Below are positions 1 through 8,426 of a DNA stretch of 64,000 nt, in pieces. The DNA comes from AP-15 sp963733945 (GTDB taxonomy: Bacteria > Pseudomonadota > Alphaproteobacteria > ATCC43930 > CGMCC-115725). The stretch spans positions 124,001-188,000 of the forward strand of contig CAVTFD010000014.1 in NCBI GenBank assembly GCA_963733945.1, in the 5' to 3' direction. The position numbers were made by a program, and so were the translations under genes. Below the pieces are notes generated by a model. The model was given only the letters and a program-made list of their open reading frames with translations, did no database searches and was not told the DNA's origin. Within the stretch, counting starts at the first letter, position 1, and every line of letters starts with the position of its first letter.

Positions 1-431
1 GTGCCCTCGAAATGAAAGGGCTTGGTCACGACGCCGATCGTCAGAATGCCCAATTCGCGGGCGATACGCGCGATAACCGGCGCACCGCCGGTGCCGGTGC
101 CTCCGCCCATGCCGGCAGTGATGAACACCATATTCGAGTCGTGCATCGCTTCGAGGATTTCGTCGAGCGCTTCTTCGGCCGCGGCGCGCCCGACATCGGG
201 GCGGGACCCGGCGCCGAGCCCGCGGGTAACGCCGATCCCCAGCTGGATTTTGCGGTGGGCGGTGGATTGCTGCATCGCCTGCGCATCGGTATTGCAGACG
301 ACGAACTCACACCCGACCAAATTCGAGCGGATCATATTGTTGACGGCGTTTCCCCCGGCGCCGCCTACCCCGACAACGGTGATTCGGGGTTTCATCTCCT
401 GCTCGTCCCTCGGGATGCTCAGATTGATCAT
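1..431 (-). CDS. ftsZ: Cell division protein FtsZ, 3' end cut by window edge
   Basis: Tubulin-like GTPase that forms the division ring at midcell. The visible 143 residues cover the start of the GTP-binding domain: the glycine-rich GVGGAGGNAVNNM segment near residues 19-31, the NTDAQAM stretch, and the tubulin signature GGGTGTGGAPV near residues 105-115. The ATG at 431 is chosen because a GGAGGA ribosome site ends three bases upstream and the protein then begins at the usual FtsZ N-terminus. It is the last gene of the dcw cluster seen here and, unlike most junctions in the cluster, is separated from ftsA by 131 nt, leaving room for extra transcriptional or translational control. Confidence 0.98.
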   Translation of the reverse strand, partial: MINLSIPRDEQEMKPRITVVGVGGAGGNAVNNMIRSNLVGCEFVVCNTDAQAMQQSTAHRKIQLGIGVTRGLGAGSRPDVGRAAAEEALDEILEAMHDSNMVFITAGMGGGTGTGGAPVIARIARELGILTIGVVTKPFHFEG

Positions 432-462
432 ATGTCCTCCACTGCTTCGCAGCCTCGATCAT

Positions 463-480
463 GCCCGGAAGGATCCGGGC
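463..480 (-). other. Short perfect hairpin in the ftsZ leader
   Basis: A 7-bp inverted repeat, GCCCGGA and TCCGGGC, closes a 4-nt loop, 32-49 nt upstream of the ftsZ start on the transcript. No T-run follows, so it does not look like a terminator. It may affect mRNA stability or processing between ftsA and ftsZ; that role is inference. Confidence 0.4.
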
Positions 481-562
481 TTCCCCCTCTTTTGGCCTAC
501 ATCGACTTAGCCGGTTTTGTCCGGTACCGGTAGTCGCGCCAGCATCAAAACGACAATTTCTC

Positions 563-1924
563 TCAGATATTCTCCCGCAGCCAATGGCCTAGTCGGCCAA
601 TGATCCCGTTTGGCGGCCCTGCCGGCGCGCGCACTGCGTGCGGCGTTTCGGCGCGCTGCGACATCGCGAAATGGAGCAGACCTGCGGCGGCCGAGAATGC
701 CGGACCACCGGTTGCCTCGGCGAGGCCGGCAACGCGCTGCGGGCGCCCGAGGCGAACCTGCTTGTCGAGGATCAGGCCGGCAAATTCGCGGGCGCCATGC
801 AGTTGACAGGCCCCTCCGGTCAGCACCACGCGCCGTCCGGCGATCTTGTCGAACCCACTCGCTTCGAGCCGATTGCGCACTAGCTCGAAGGTCTCTTCGA
901 TTCGCGGCGCAATGATACCGACGAGCAGGGATTTCGGCACATGGTTGACATGTCCCTCTTCCTCCTCGCCGATTTGGGGGACCGCAATCATCTCGCGCTC
1001 GTCGGTGCTGGCGGAAACGGCGGTGCCGAACAGCGTTTTCAGCCGCTCGGCGTGAGCGACCGGGGTGGACAGCCCACGGGCGACGTCGTTGGTTACGTGA
1101 CAGCCGCCCACCGGCACCGAATCGGCAAAGATCAGATTGCCATCGAAAAACACCCCGATCGTCGTCGTTCCGCCACCCATGTCGATCACGGTCACCCCGA
1201 GGCCGATTTCGTCCTCGACAAGGCAGGAGAGGCCTGCGGCATAAGGGCTGACGACCAACGCCTCGACGTCGAGATGCGAGCGCCCGATCGCTGCCGTGTG
1301 GTTACGCACCCCGCCGGCGCCGGCCGTCACCACGTTCATGTTGACGCCGAGTCGCTCACCATACATGCCGCGCGGGTCGCGAATACCGCGGCTGTCGTCG
1401 ATCGAGAACCCGACCGGCACCGAGTGGATGATCTGGCGGTCGCCAGGCTCGCGCAGCAGATAGCCTTGATCGAGCACGCGCTGCAATTCGGCCTCGCCAA
1501 CCTCGCGCCCAGCGATGCCGATCTCAGCCTTGATGATGCGCGAAGCCGAGAAACCGCCCGACAAATTGGTCACCACCTGCTCGATCGTTTCCTTTGCCAT
1601 TTCCTCGGCGGCGTGCACCGCGTTGACGATCGAGGCGCCAGCCGCTTCGAGATCGACAATCATCCCGTTGCGCAGGCCGCGCGAAATTTGATGACCGATG
1701 CCGATGACCTGCGGTTTTTCGGGCTCGACCCGGGCAATAAAGCAGCACACTTTGGTCGTGCCGATATCGAGCGCTGCGATCACGCTGCCGTGCGGCCGAT
1801 GATGCGGTTTGGGCGGTCGCGGCGCCCGGCGCGACTTGCTCTTTTCGCCCTTTTTGCGCTTTGCGGTTGTCGCGTTCTCCTTCGGGTCGGTCGCACGCAT
1901 CAACGCCTGGTCCATCGCGGTCAT
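563..1924 (-). CDS. ftsA: Cell division protein FtsA
   Basis: Actin-fold ATPase that tethers FtsZ to the membrane and recruits later divisome proteins. The actin-like core starts with ALDIGTTKVCCF near residue 48, followed by the SHS2-type 1C region and a second phosphate loop DMGGGTTTIGVF. The C-terminus ends in an amphipathic-looking stretch (GRLGHWLRENI) that fits the membrane-targeting helix. The start is the ATG forming an ATGA overlap with the ftsQ stop; a longer frame upstream is open but lies inside ftsQ. At 453 residues it is longer than the usual 410-420 because of a strongly basic, proline-rich N-terminal extension of about 46 residues. Confidence 0.96.
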   Translation of the reverse strand: MTAMDQALMRATDPKENATTAKRKKGEKSKSRRAPRPPKPHHRPHGSVIAALDIGTTKVCCFIARVEPEKPQVIGIGHQISRGLRNGMIVDLEAAGASIVNAVHAAEEMAKETIEQVVTNLSGGFSASRIIKAEIGIAGREVGEAELQRVLDQGYLLREPGDRQIIHSVPVGFSIDDSRGIRDPRGMYGERLGVNMNVVTAGAGGVRNHTAAIGRSHLDVEALVVSPYAAGLSCLVEDEIGLGVTVIDMGGGTTTIGVFFDGNLIFADSVPVGGCHVTNDVARGLSTPVAHAERLKTLFGTAVSASTDEREMIAVPQIGEEEEGHVNHVPKSLLVGIIAPRIEETFELVRNRLEASGFDKIAGRRVVLTGGACQLHGAREFAGLILDKQVRLGRPQRVAGLAEATGGPAFSAAAGLLHFAMSQRAETPHAVRAPAGPPNGIIGRLGHWLRENI

Positions 1925-2778
1925 GTATTCTTCGCCGGCAGGCGTCCTTTCTTGGCTATCGGGGCTTCCTTTGGCGGTTCTGGGACGACACGCACGACGA
2001 GCCGGTCGGGCAAACGCATGTCGATGGCCTGAACGTTGCGCTTCAGAATAGCGCTCGATCGTTGGAGGCGGGCGAGATCCGCCCACGCTCCGGCCGGGTC
2101 GTCCGCAGGCAGCAAAACGTCGATCGAATTGTCGATGCGCAAGTTCCAGCGTCGGCCGCCGACCTGCACCGCTGCGGTGACGCGTGAGGCGAGATCGGGT
2201 TCGCTCGTCAGCATCGCCAATAGTTCGCTTGCGTGGCTCGCCGCGTCTTCACCGACGACAAGCGGCAGCTTGGCGAACTGGTCGAGACGGGAGACCGGGA
2301 TTACAGCGCCGGTGCGGTCGATCAACTCGATCTTGCCGGCGTGCTGCCATAAGGCCAGCGGCGAGCGCTCGATGAGGCGGACGTAGAGCGTATCGGGAAG
2401 CCGACGCTCGATCAGCGCGGAGCGGACCCATGGCAGACTTTCGAGCTGCTGCTTGGCGCGGGCCGGATCGACCGCCAAGATCGGAGTGCCGGGCCGAGCG
2501 CCGAGCGCATCGAGGATTGTCTCGCGATCGGTGGTTTCGCGCCCCTCGACCCGGATGTCGGCGACCCGCAACCCAATCGCCGCACTGACGCCGAGCAAAC
2601 GACTCGAGGCGTTATCGAGGACGGACTGGCCGAGCGAGGAACGGCTGAACAGGGCGGCGCCGTAAACGGCGACAGCGAGAACAGCGGGGGCGCCGATCCA
2701 CCAAGCGAGGCGACGGAGTCGTCCGGTCCAGCCAGCGCGGCGGCGGCGCATCGGCGCCGCCGCCCTTACCCCTCGCAT
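1921..2778 (-). CDS. ftsQ: Cell division protein FtsQ
   Basis: Bitopic divisome protein linking the cytoplasmic ring to FtsB/FtsL and septal wall synthesis. A basic cytoplasmic tail (RRRR) precedes one membrane segment near residues 25-45, then a periplasmic POTRA domain (ADIRVEGRETTDRETIL) and the beta domain with the usual LPWVRSALIERRLPDTLYV motif. Three in-frame ATGs are possible; the one at 2778 is chosen because GGAG lies eight bases upstream within the end of ddl, overlapping it by 13 nt. ATG 2799 or 2751 cannot be excluded. The gene overlaps ftsA by 4 nt. Confidence 0.94.
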   Translation of the reverse strand: MRGVRAAAPMRRRRAGWTGRLRRLAWWIGAPAVLAVAVYGAALFSRSSLGQSVLDNASSRLLGVSAAIGLRVADIRVEGRETTDRETILDALGARPGTPILAVDPARAKQQLESLPWVRSALIERRLPDTLYVRLIERSPLALWQHAGKIELIDRTGAVIPVSRLDQFAKLPLVVGEDAASHASELLAMLTSEPDLASRVTAAVQVGGRRWNLRIDNSIDVLLPADDPAGAWADLARLQRSSAILKRNVQAIDMRLPDRLVVRVVPEPPKEAPIAKKGRLPAKNT

Positions 2779-3686
2779 GCCGCGTTCTCCACGATCCATA
2801 CCACTAATTCGTCAAAGCCAATGTCGGCATGGCGGGCAATATCGGGCACCAACGAAGTAGGGGTCATACCCGGCTGTGTATTGACCTCCAGCAGATAGAG
2901 CCGGCCGTCGCCCTCCGGCGTGTCGTCGTAGCGCAAATCGGCTCGGCTAACGCCGCGGCAGCCGAGCGCGCGATGTGCGCGCAGCGAGATGTCGAGCGCC
3001 TCCTCGTAGATCCGGGCGGGGATCGGGGCCGGCACCAGGTGATCGGACCCACCTTGCGCATATTTCGCGGTGTAGTCGTAAAAGCTGCCGCGCGGGACGA
3101 TTTCGCAAACTCCAAGCGCTCGGTCGCCCATCACCGCGACGGTCAACTCGCGCCCGGGAATAAAGCGCTCGACCATGATTTCGCGACCGAAGCGCCAGCC
3201 CGTGACCTCCTCGCGCCAGGAATTGTCGCCGACCCGGACGATGCGCACGCCGACGCTGGATCCCTGATTGGTCGGCTTGACGACGAAGGGTGGGGGCAGC
3301 GGATCGCGCCGTGCGAGTTCCTCGGGACTGGCGACGAAATCCTCGACGACCGGCAGACCAGCGGCCCGAAAGACCGTCTTTGCCGTCGGCTTGTGCATTG
3401 CCAGAGCCGATGCGAGTACGCCCGAATGGGTATACGGGATCGTCAGCATCTCGAAGACGGCCTGGATCGTACCGTCTTCGCCGCCGATGCCGTGCAGCGC
3501 GTTGAAGATCACCTCGGGGCGGGGCTGGAGGGCGCGCAGCAATGCCGGGAGCTCGCGGCCGACATCGACGGTCCTTACCCGATAGCCGTGGTCGACGAGC
3601 GCCTTGGCGCATTCCCGCCCGCTCGACAGTGACACCTCGCGTTCGGGCGACCAGCCACCCATCAGCAAAGCGACGGTTTTGGTCAC
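2766..3686 (-). CDS. ddl: D-alanine--D-alanine ligase
   Basis: ATP-grasp enzyme that joins two D-Ala residues in the cytoplasm, giving the dipeptide that MurF attaches. The sequence starts with the MGGWSPEREVSLSSG motif typical of Ddl, has FNALHGIGGEDGTIQ near the first third, VKPTNQGSSVG in the ATP-grasp region and LEVNTQPGMTPTSL at the metal and catalytic end. A GTG start is chosen at 3686, four bases after the murB stop, with a GAGG-like ribosome site and a normal family length (306 residues). An upstream in-frame ATG would lie within murB and add an unrelated N-terminus. Confidence 0.97.
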   Translation of the reverse strand: MTKTVALLMGGWSPEREVSLSSGRECAKALVDHGYRVRTVDVGRELPALLRALQPRPEVIFNALHGIGGEDGTIQAVFEMLTIPYTHSGVLASALAMHKPTAKTVFRAAGLPVVEDFVASPEELARRDPLPPPFVVKPTNQGSSVGVRIVRVGDNSWREEVTGWRFGREIMVERFIPGRELTVAVMGDRALGVCEIVPRGSFYDYTAKYAQGGSDHLVPAPIPARIYEEALDISLRAHRALGCRGVSRADLRYDDTPEGDGRLYLLEVNTQPGMTPTSLVPDIARHADIGFDELVVWIVENAACEG

Positions 3687-3690
3687 CGCT

Positions 3691-4644
3691 TCAGCACCCC
3701 TCAGCGACTGGCTCAAGGCCGGAAAGCGGGCGGCCGACACGGCGGATTTCCCACTCGAGCACGATCCCGGTCGCTTCATAGACTCGGTGCCTTACTTCCT
3801 CACCAAGCCCTTCGAGATCGGCGGCGGTGGCGTTGCCGGTATTGATCAGAAAATTCGCGTGCTGCGACGATACCATCGCTCCGCCGCGCACCAGACCGCG
3901 GCAGCGGGCAAGGTCGATCACACGCCAGGCCGTGTCGCCCGGCGGGTTCTTGAAGGTAGAGCCGCCGGTGCGGCTGCGGACCGGTTGGGTCGCCTCACGC
4001 GATTGCCTGATCTCGGCCATCCGCCGGACGATTGTGGCCGGATCGCCGTGGGTGCCGCGCAGTCGAGCCTCGACGAAAATCCGGTCCGGGTCGACCCCGC
4101 AATGGCGATAGGAAAACCTCATCGAATCGACCGCAATCAAGTGGGCGGCGCCGCTGCGGTTGAGTGCCGTTGCGGAAACCAGGACATCCTTGGTCTCACG
4201 GCCATAGGCGCCGGCATTCATGCGCAACCCACCGCCGATCGTCCCTGGGATTCCGGAGAGGAATTCAAGCCCGGCGATCCCGGCCTTGGCGGCAGCCAGC
4301 GCAACGTTGAGGTGGAGCGACCCGGCGCCGGCCACCACTTCGCTCCCCTCGACGGAGACGCCGGCAAGGCCGCGGCCCAACCGGATCGTGACACCGGGAA
4401 GCCCGCCGTCGCGGATCAGTAAATTGGAGCCCCCGCCGAGCACCGTTACCGGGACTTCCGGCGGCAGCGCCGCGAGGAAAGCAGAGAGATCTGCGCAGTC
4501 TGCGGGCCGGTACAGTAGTTCCGCCGGTCCGCCAACGCCGAACCAGGTCTGCTTTCCGATCGGTGCATTCGCGATCAGCCGGCCGCGCAAGTGGCCAAGC
4601 GCCGCAATCGGCGGGGATATGGCTTCCGCGTGCAGCGCGATCAT
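3691..4644 (-). CDS. murB: UDP-N-acetylenolpyruvoylglucosamine reductase
   Basis: FAD flavoenzyme reducing UDP-GlcNAc-enolpyruvate to UDP-MurNAc with NADPH. The FAD-binding signature VLGGGSNLLIRDGG and the GIPGTIGGGLRMNAGAYG segment are present, as are the catalytic serine in GGSTFKNP and the late glutamate in the VLEWEIRRVG context. ATG at 4644 forms an ATGA overlap with murC and gives a 317-residue protein of normal length; the frame upstream is open but is murC sequence. It sits in the dcw operon between murC and ddl. Confidence 0.97.
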   Translation of the reverse strand: MIALHAEAISPPIAALGHLRGRLIANAPIGKQTWFGVGGPAELLYRPADCADLSAFLAALPPEVPVTVLGGGSNLLIRDGGLPGVTIRLGRGLAGVSVEGSEVVAGAGSLHLNVALAAAKAGIAGLEFLSGIPGTIGGGLRMNAGAYGRETKDVLVSATALNRSGAAHLIAVDSMRFSYRHCGVDPDRIFVEARLRGTHGDPATIVRRMAEIRQSREATQPVRSRTGGSTFKNPPGDTAWRVIDLARCRGLVRGGAMVSSQHANFLINTGNATAADLEGLGEEVRHRVYEATGIVLEWEIRRVGRPLSGLEPVAEGC

Positions 4645-6065
4645 CCGACGCGCTCGCGATTTTCCAGGGCGGCGAGTGCGCCGGGCAGGCTGTTGGCCCA
4701 AGCGGTGATAGAGCCGGCGCCGAGACACACCACCATATCGCCGGGCCGGGCCAGCTCTGCGGTCAGCGGTGCGAGATCGCCAGGGTCGGCGAGCGCGCGC
4801 ACGTTGCGATGTCCGTGCTCGATCAGCCCGGCGACGATCGCGTCCCTTGTTACGCCCTCGATCGGCGCCTCGCCGGCGGCATAAATATCAGCGACGAAAA
4901 CCATGTCGGCATCGTTGAAGCAGGTGCAAAACCCCTCGAACAGGTGGGACACACGGCTGTAGCGGTGGGGTTGCACGACAGCGATGACCTTGCCCGCGAC
5001 GATCGCGCGCGCCGCCTTCAGTACCGCCGCAATCTCGACTGGATGGTGGCCGTAATCGTCGATCACGGTCACGCCGTTCCATTCGCCGGTTTTGGTGAAG
5101 CGGCGCTTGACCCCTTTAAAATTGCGCAACGCCGCGCGCAGCGCGTCGTCGCCGAGTCCGAGCGCCTCGGCAACTGCCGCTGCGGCCAGCGAATTCTGGA
5201 CGTTGTGCCGGCCGAACATCGGTAAATACAGGTCCGGAACCGTACGTCCACGCTCCGTCACGCCATCCGATACGACGATGTCGTAGCGAGCCCCGTCACG
5301 CCCGAGCCTAAGGTCAATGGCGCGGATATCGGCTTGCGGGCTCATGCCGTAGGTCAACACCCGGCGATCCGACAATTTTGGGATCATCCCCTGCACGACC
5401 GGGTGATCAATGCACAGAGCCGCGAACCCATAGAACGGAATGTTGCCGACAAAGGTCTCGAACGCCTGGCGCAGCGCGTCGAAACTGCCGAAAAAGTCGA
5501 GATGCTCGGGATCGATATTTGTGACGATTGCGCCTGTCGCCGGCAACCGGGCGAAGGTTCCGTCGCTCTCGTCGGCCTCGACCACCATCCAGTCGCCGGC
5601 GCCAAGCCGGGTATTGGTGCCGTACGCATTGATGATGCCGCCATTGATCACGGTCGGATCAAGCTGGGCGGTCTCGAGCAGAGCGCCGATCATTGAGGTC
5701 GTCGTCGTCTTGCCATGGGTGCCGGCGACCGCCAACGACCATTTAAGCCGCATCAGCTCGCCGAGCATCTCGGCGCGCCGTACTACCGGCAGCCGTCGCC
5801 CCCGGGCCGCGACGATTTCAGGGTTGTCGGGCGCTACCGCCGAGGAAATCACGACGACCTCGGCGGAGCCGAGATTGCCTGCCTCGTGCCCAATCGCCAC
5901 CGGGATGCCCAGCTCGACCAAGCGACGTACATTCGCCCCATCGGCGAGGTCACTGCCCTGCACGTTATAGCCGAGATTGTGCAGAACCTCGGCGATGCCG
6001 CTCATCCCAATGCCGCCGATGCCAACAAAATGCAACGGCCCGATGGTCAGCGGCAGCGCCCTCAT
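4641..6065 (-). CDS. murC: UDP-N-acetylmuramate--L-alanine ligase
   Basis: First Mur ligase: attaches L-Ala to UDP-MurNAc using ATP. The N-terminal Rossmann-like domain starts with HFVGIGGIGMSGIAEVL, the P-loop AGTHGKTTTTSM is near residue 110, and the central domain carries the NIDPEHLDFF motif; the C-terminal domain has DDYGHHPVEI. Product 474 residues, as expected. Overlaps both murG and murB by 4 nt. In this organism its product is the substrate for the MurD2 ligase encoded near 40 kb rather than for a MurD in this cluster. Confidence 0.98.
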   Translation of the reverse strand: MRALPLTIGPLHFVGIGGIGMSGIAEVLHNLGYNVQGSDLADGANVRRLVELGIPVAIGHEAGNLGSAEVVVISSAVAPDNPEIVAARGRRLPVVRRAEMLGELMRLKWSLAVAGTHGKTTTTSMIGALLETAQLDPTVINGGIINAYGTNTRLGAGDWMVVEADESDGTFARLPATGAIVTNIDPEHLDFFGSFDALRQAFETFVGNIPFYGFAALCIDHPVVQGMIPKLSDRRVLTYGMSPQADIRAIDLRLGRDGARYDIVVSDGVTERGRTVPDLYLPMFGRHNVQNSLAAAAVAEALGLGDDALRAALRNFKGVKRRFTKTGEWNGVTVIDDYGHHPVEIAAVLKAARAIVAGKVIAVVQPHRYSRVSHLFEGFCTCFNDADMVFVADIYAAGEAPIEGVTRDAIVAGLIEHGHRNVRALADPGDLAPLTAELARPGDMVVCLGAGSITAWANSLPGALAALENRERVG

Positions 6066-7177
6066 GCGGCGTATCCTTCGGACGCATTGCCGGGTTCGAG
6101 AGCCAGCGCCAGCAGCGCCAGACGCCGGGCTGCATCGCGCCGGCCGAAACCCAGTGCGCGCTGCGCTGCTCGAGTCAGCAAAGCGCCGTCACCGAGGAGA
6201 CCCTGTAGTCGATCGGCGAGGGTGTCGGGGCGGAGGTCCGTCTGCGCGACAACCCATCCGCCCCCGGCTGCCGCGAAAGCCTGGGCGTTCGCGGTTTGGT
6301 GGTCGTCGGTTGCGTGCGGGTAGGGGATCAGCAACGCCGGCCGCCCGATCGCGGAGAGCTCGGCCACAGTCGAGGCGCCGGCCCGGCAAATCGCCAAATG
6401 TGCGCGCGCCATGCGCCGTGGCACATCGGTGAAAAAGCTTTCGATCTCTGCGGTGATGCCGGTTTCGGCGTAGGCTTCGGCGACTGAGGCGAGATCCTCG
6501 GGGCGCGCCTGCTGGGTCACCCTGAGCGCGGCGCGCATGTCCGACGGCAACGCCGCGAGGGCCGGCGGCACAATCTCGCTCAGAGCCCGGGCTCCCTGGC
6601 TGCCGCCAAGGATCAGCAACTCGATCTTCCCGCCCGGCAGTGGCGGCTCATAGCTGGGCTCGCCGATGGCGAGGACTCCCTGCCTAACCGGGTTCCCGGT
6701 ATAGACGGAGCGGGCTCGGTCGGCGGGGCGCATTCCCGTGGTCTCACGAAAACCGCTGGCAATCCGCCTCATCCTGGGCGCCAGCAGCTTGTTGGCTCGG
6801 CCGAGAACCGCGTTCTGCTCGTGAATGAGGGTCGCCAGTCCAAGCGACGCGGCAGCCAGCATCGTCGGCACCGACGGATAGCCGCCGAAGCCGACGATCG
6901 CCTGCGGCGACAACTGGCGTAGCAGGCGGCGTGCCTGAACGATACCGGCCGCCAGCTCGGCTAGGCCGTGAGCAGCCCGAACCGGGCCGCCGCCGAGCCT
7001 TCCGGAACGCACGCAATGAACCGCGACTCCGTGAACGCCTACGGCGAAGGCATCGGCTCGGGCATCGGTCAGCAGGTGGACCTGCCGGCCGCGTTCAATC
7101 AGTTCGCTTGCCACAGCCTCTGCCGGGAACAAGTGGCCGCCGGTGCCACCTGCGGCAAGAGCGACGGCGGCGCTCAC
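6062..7177 (-). CDS. murG: UDP-GlcNAc:lipid I N-acetylglucosamine transferase
   Basis: Peripheral membrane GT28 glycosyltransferase that converts lipid I to lipid II. The lipid-binding loop AAGGTGGHLFPA is at the extreme N-terminus, the second glycine loop GGYPSVP follows near residue 97, and the C-terminal UDP-GlcNAc site includes LGGSQGARALSE and CRAGASTVAELSAIG. The gene begins with GTG, overlapping the ftsW stop as GTGA, and overlaps murC by 4 nt at the other end. Length 371 residues is normal. Confidence 0.97.
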   Translation of the reverse strand: MSAAVALAAGGTGGHLFPAEAVASELIERGRQVHLLTDARADAFAVGVHGVAVHCVRSGRLGGGPVRAAHGLAELAAGIVQARRLLRQLSPQAIVGFGGYPSVPTMLAAASLGLATLIHEQNAVLGRANKLLAPRMRRIASGFRETTGMRPADRARSVYTGNPVRQGVLAIGEPSYEPPLPGGKIELLILGGSQGARALSEIVPPALAALPSDMRAALRVTQQARPEDLASVAEAYAETGITAEIESFFTDVPRRMARAHLAICRAGASTVAELSAIGRPALLIPYPHATDDHQTANAQAFAAAGGGWVVAQTDLRPDTLADRLQGLLGDGALLTRAAQRALGFGRRDAARRLALLALALEPGNASEGYAA

Positions 7178-8292
7178 AGAGCGCTTCCCGCTAGCCGGCG
7201 GCGGGTCAGCGCAAGCAACATCCCCATCCCCAACCCGAGAGCGAGCATCGAGGAGCCGCCGTAAGACAAAAACGGCAATGTCATCCCCTTGGTCGGCATC
7301 ATGTGCAAGGTCGAGGCCATGTTAATGGCCGCTTGAAGCCCGAATTGGATCAATAAGCCGGTAGCCGACAGCAGCACGAACAGGCTGCCCTCCTGGCGCA
7401 GCCGGGAAAACCCGCGCAGCACGACAAAAGCGAAGAGCCCGACAACGAAAAGGCAAACGATTAGGCCCAATTCCTCTCCGGCAACCGCGAACACGAAATC
7501 GGCATGCGCATCGGGCAGCACGTATTTGATCGTGCCCTCGCCCGGACCGCGCCCCCACAATCCGCCATTGGCGAAAGCTTCGAGCGAGCGGCTGACCTGG
7601 TAAGAGTCGCCGGTTGCCGGATCGAGAAAATGATCGACGCGAATCCTGACATGCGGCAAGCAAGTATAGGCCCCGACCAGCGCACCAATTCCGCCAAGGC
7701 CGAACAACACAACCCAATACAGTCGCAGCCCAGCCATGTAAAATTGTCCAAACCATACTGTCGCCACCACCACCGCCATGCCGATGTCGGGCTGCGCAAT
7801 CAGCATCCCAACGATCAGTAGCAACAGTGCGGCAGAGATCAGGTTGCCCGGAAAACCCCGGCGCAGCTTTTGCTCCGAGAACAGCCAGGCAGCGACAACG
7901 GCAAAGGTGGGCTTGACAAACTCGGAGGGCTGCAACGACAGCAACGGCAGATTGATCCATCGCCGCGCTCCCTTGATCTCGCCACCGACGACAAAAGTCA
8001 GCGCCAGCAGCACCATTCCGATGCCGAAGCCGATAAAGGCTATGCGGCGAACCGTCCGCGGCGTTTGCAGCGAGATCAGCCACATCACACCGATCGTAAC
8101 CGGCAGGAGGGATAGGTAACGGCGCACGAAATGCATGCCGTCATAGCCGATTCGCTCGGCGACCGCCGGGCTCGCCGCCAGGCTCATGAGGACGCCGAAA
8201 CCCATCAGGACGCTGAGCGCCGCGAGGCTCCATCGATCGACGGTCCACCACCAACGCGCTACCGGGCTTTGATCGATGCGGGCGAACCTCAT
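7174..8292 (-). CDS. ftsW: SEDS-family septal peptidoglycan polymerase FtsW
   Basis: Polytopic membrane glycosyltransferase that polymerises lipid II at the septum together with FtsI. About ten hydrophobic segments are visible; SEDS signatures include GARRWINLPLLSLQPSEFVK, the large periplasmic loop with HVRIRVDHFLDP and the C-terminal PTKGMTLPFLSYGGSS. The ATG at 8292 has GAGGA about nine bases upstream; a longer open frame would add 18 residues with no ribosome site. Upstream lies the unusual 134-nt gap where murD is normally found. Overlaps murG by 4 nt. Confidence 0.96.
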   Translation of the reverse strand: MRFARIDQSPVARWWWTVDRWSLAALSVLMGFGVLMSLAASPAVAERIGYDGMHFVRRYLSLLPVTIGVMWLISLQTPRTVRRIAFIGFGIGMVLLALTFVVGGEIKGARRWINLPLLSLQPSEFVKPTFAVVAAWLFSEQKLRRGFPGNLISAALLLLIVGMLIAQPDIGMAVVVATVWFGQFYMAGLRLYWVVLFGLGGIGALVGAYTCLPHVRIRVDHFLDPATGDSYQVSRSLEAFANGGLWGRGPGEGTIKYVLPDAHADFVFAVAGEELGLIVCLFVVGLFAFVVLRGFSRLRQEGSLFVLLSATGLLIQFGLQAAINMASTLHMMPTKGMTLPFLSYGGSSMLALGLGMGMLLALTRRRLAGSAL

Positions 8293-8426
8293 CGGGATCG
8301 ATCCTCGCCATTCGGGCAAGGCTTGCCGCCGGGCCAAGCCCCCCAACTCTCGTGGAGAGAGAATATATAGCGGCTGTGGCCGTATCTAGCTACTATTTGT
8401 GCGATGCCTCCATCGGTCATCACGCA
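8293..8426 (-). other. Gap at the normal murD position
   Basis: This is the largest gap between mraZ and ftsA; in most proteobacterial dcw clusters murD lies here between mraY and ftsW. I find no open frame and no recognisable MurD motif. It holds two short inverted repeats (CTCTC/GAGAG and GGCTTG/CAAGCC) and an AT-rich TATATATTC block that could act as a -10 element for ftsW, but no convincing -35. Confidence 0.7.
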
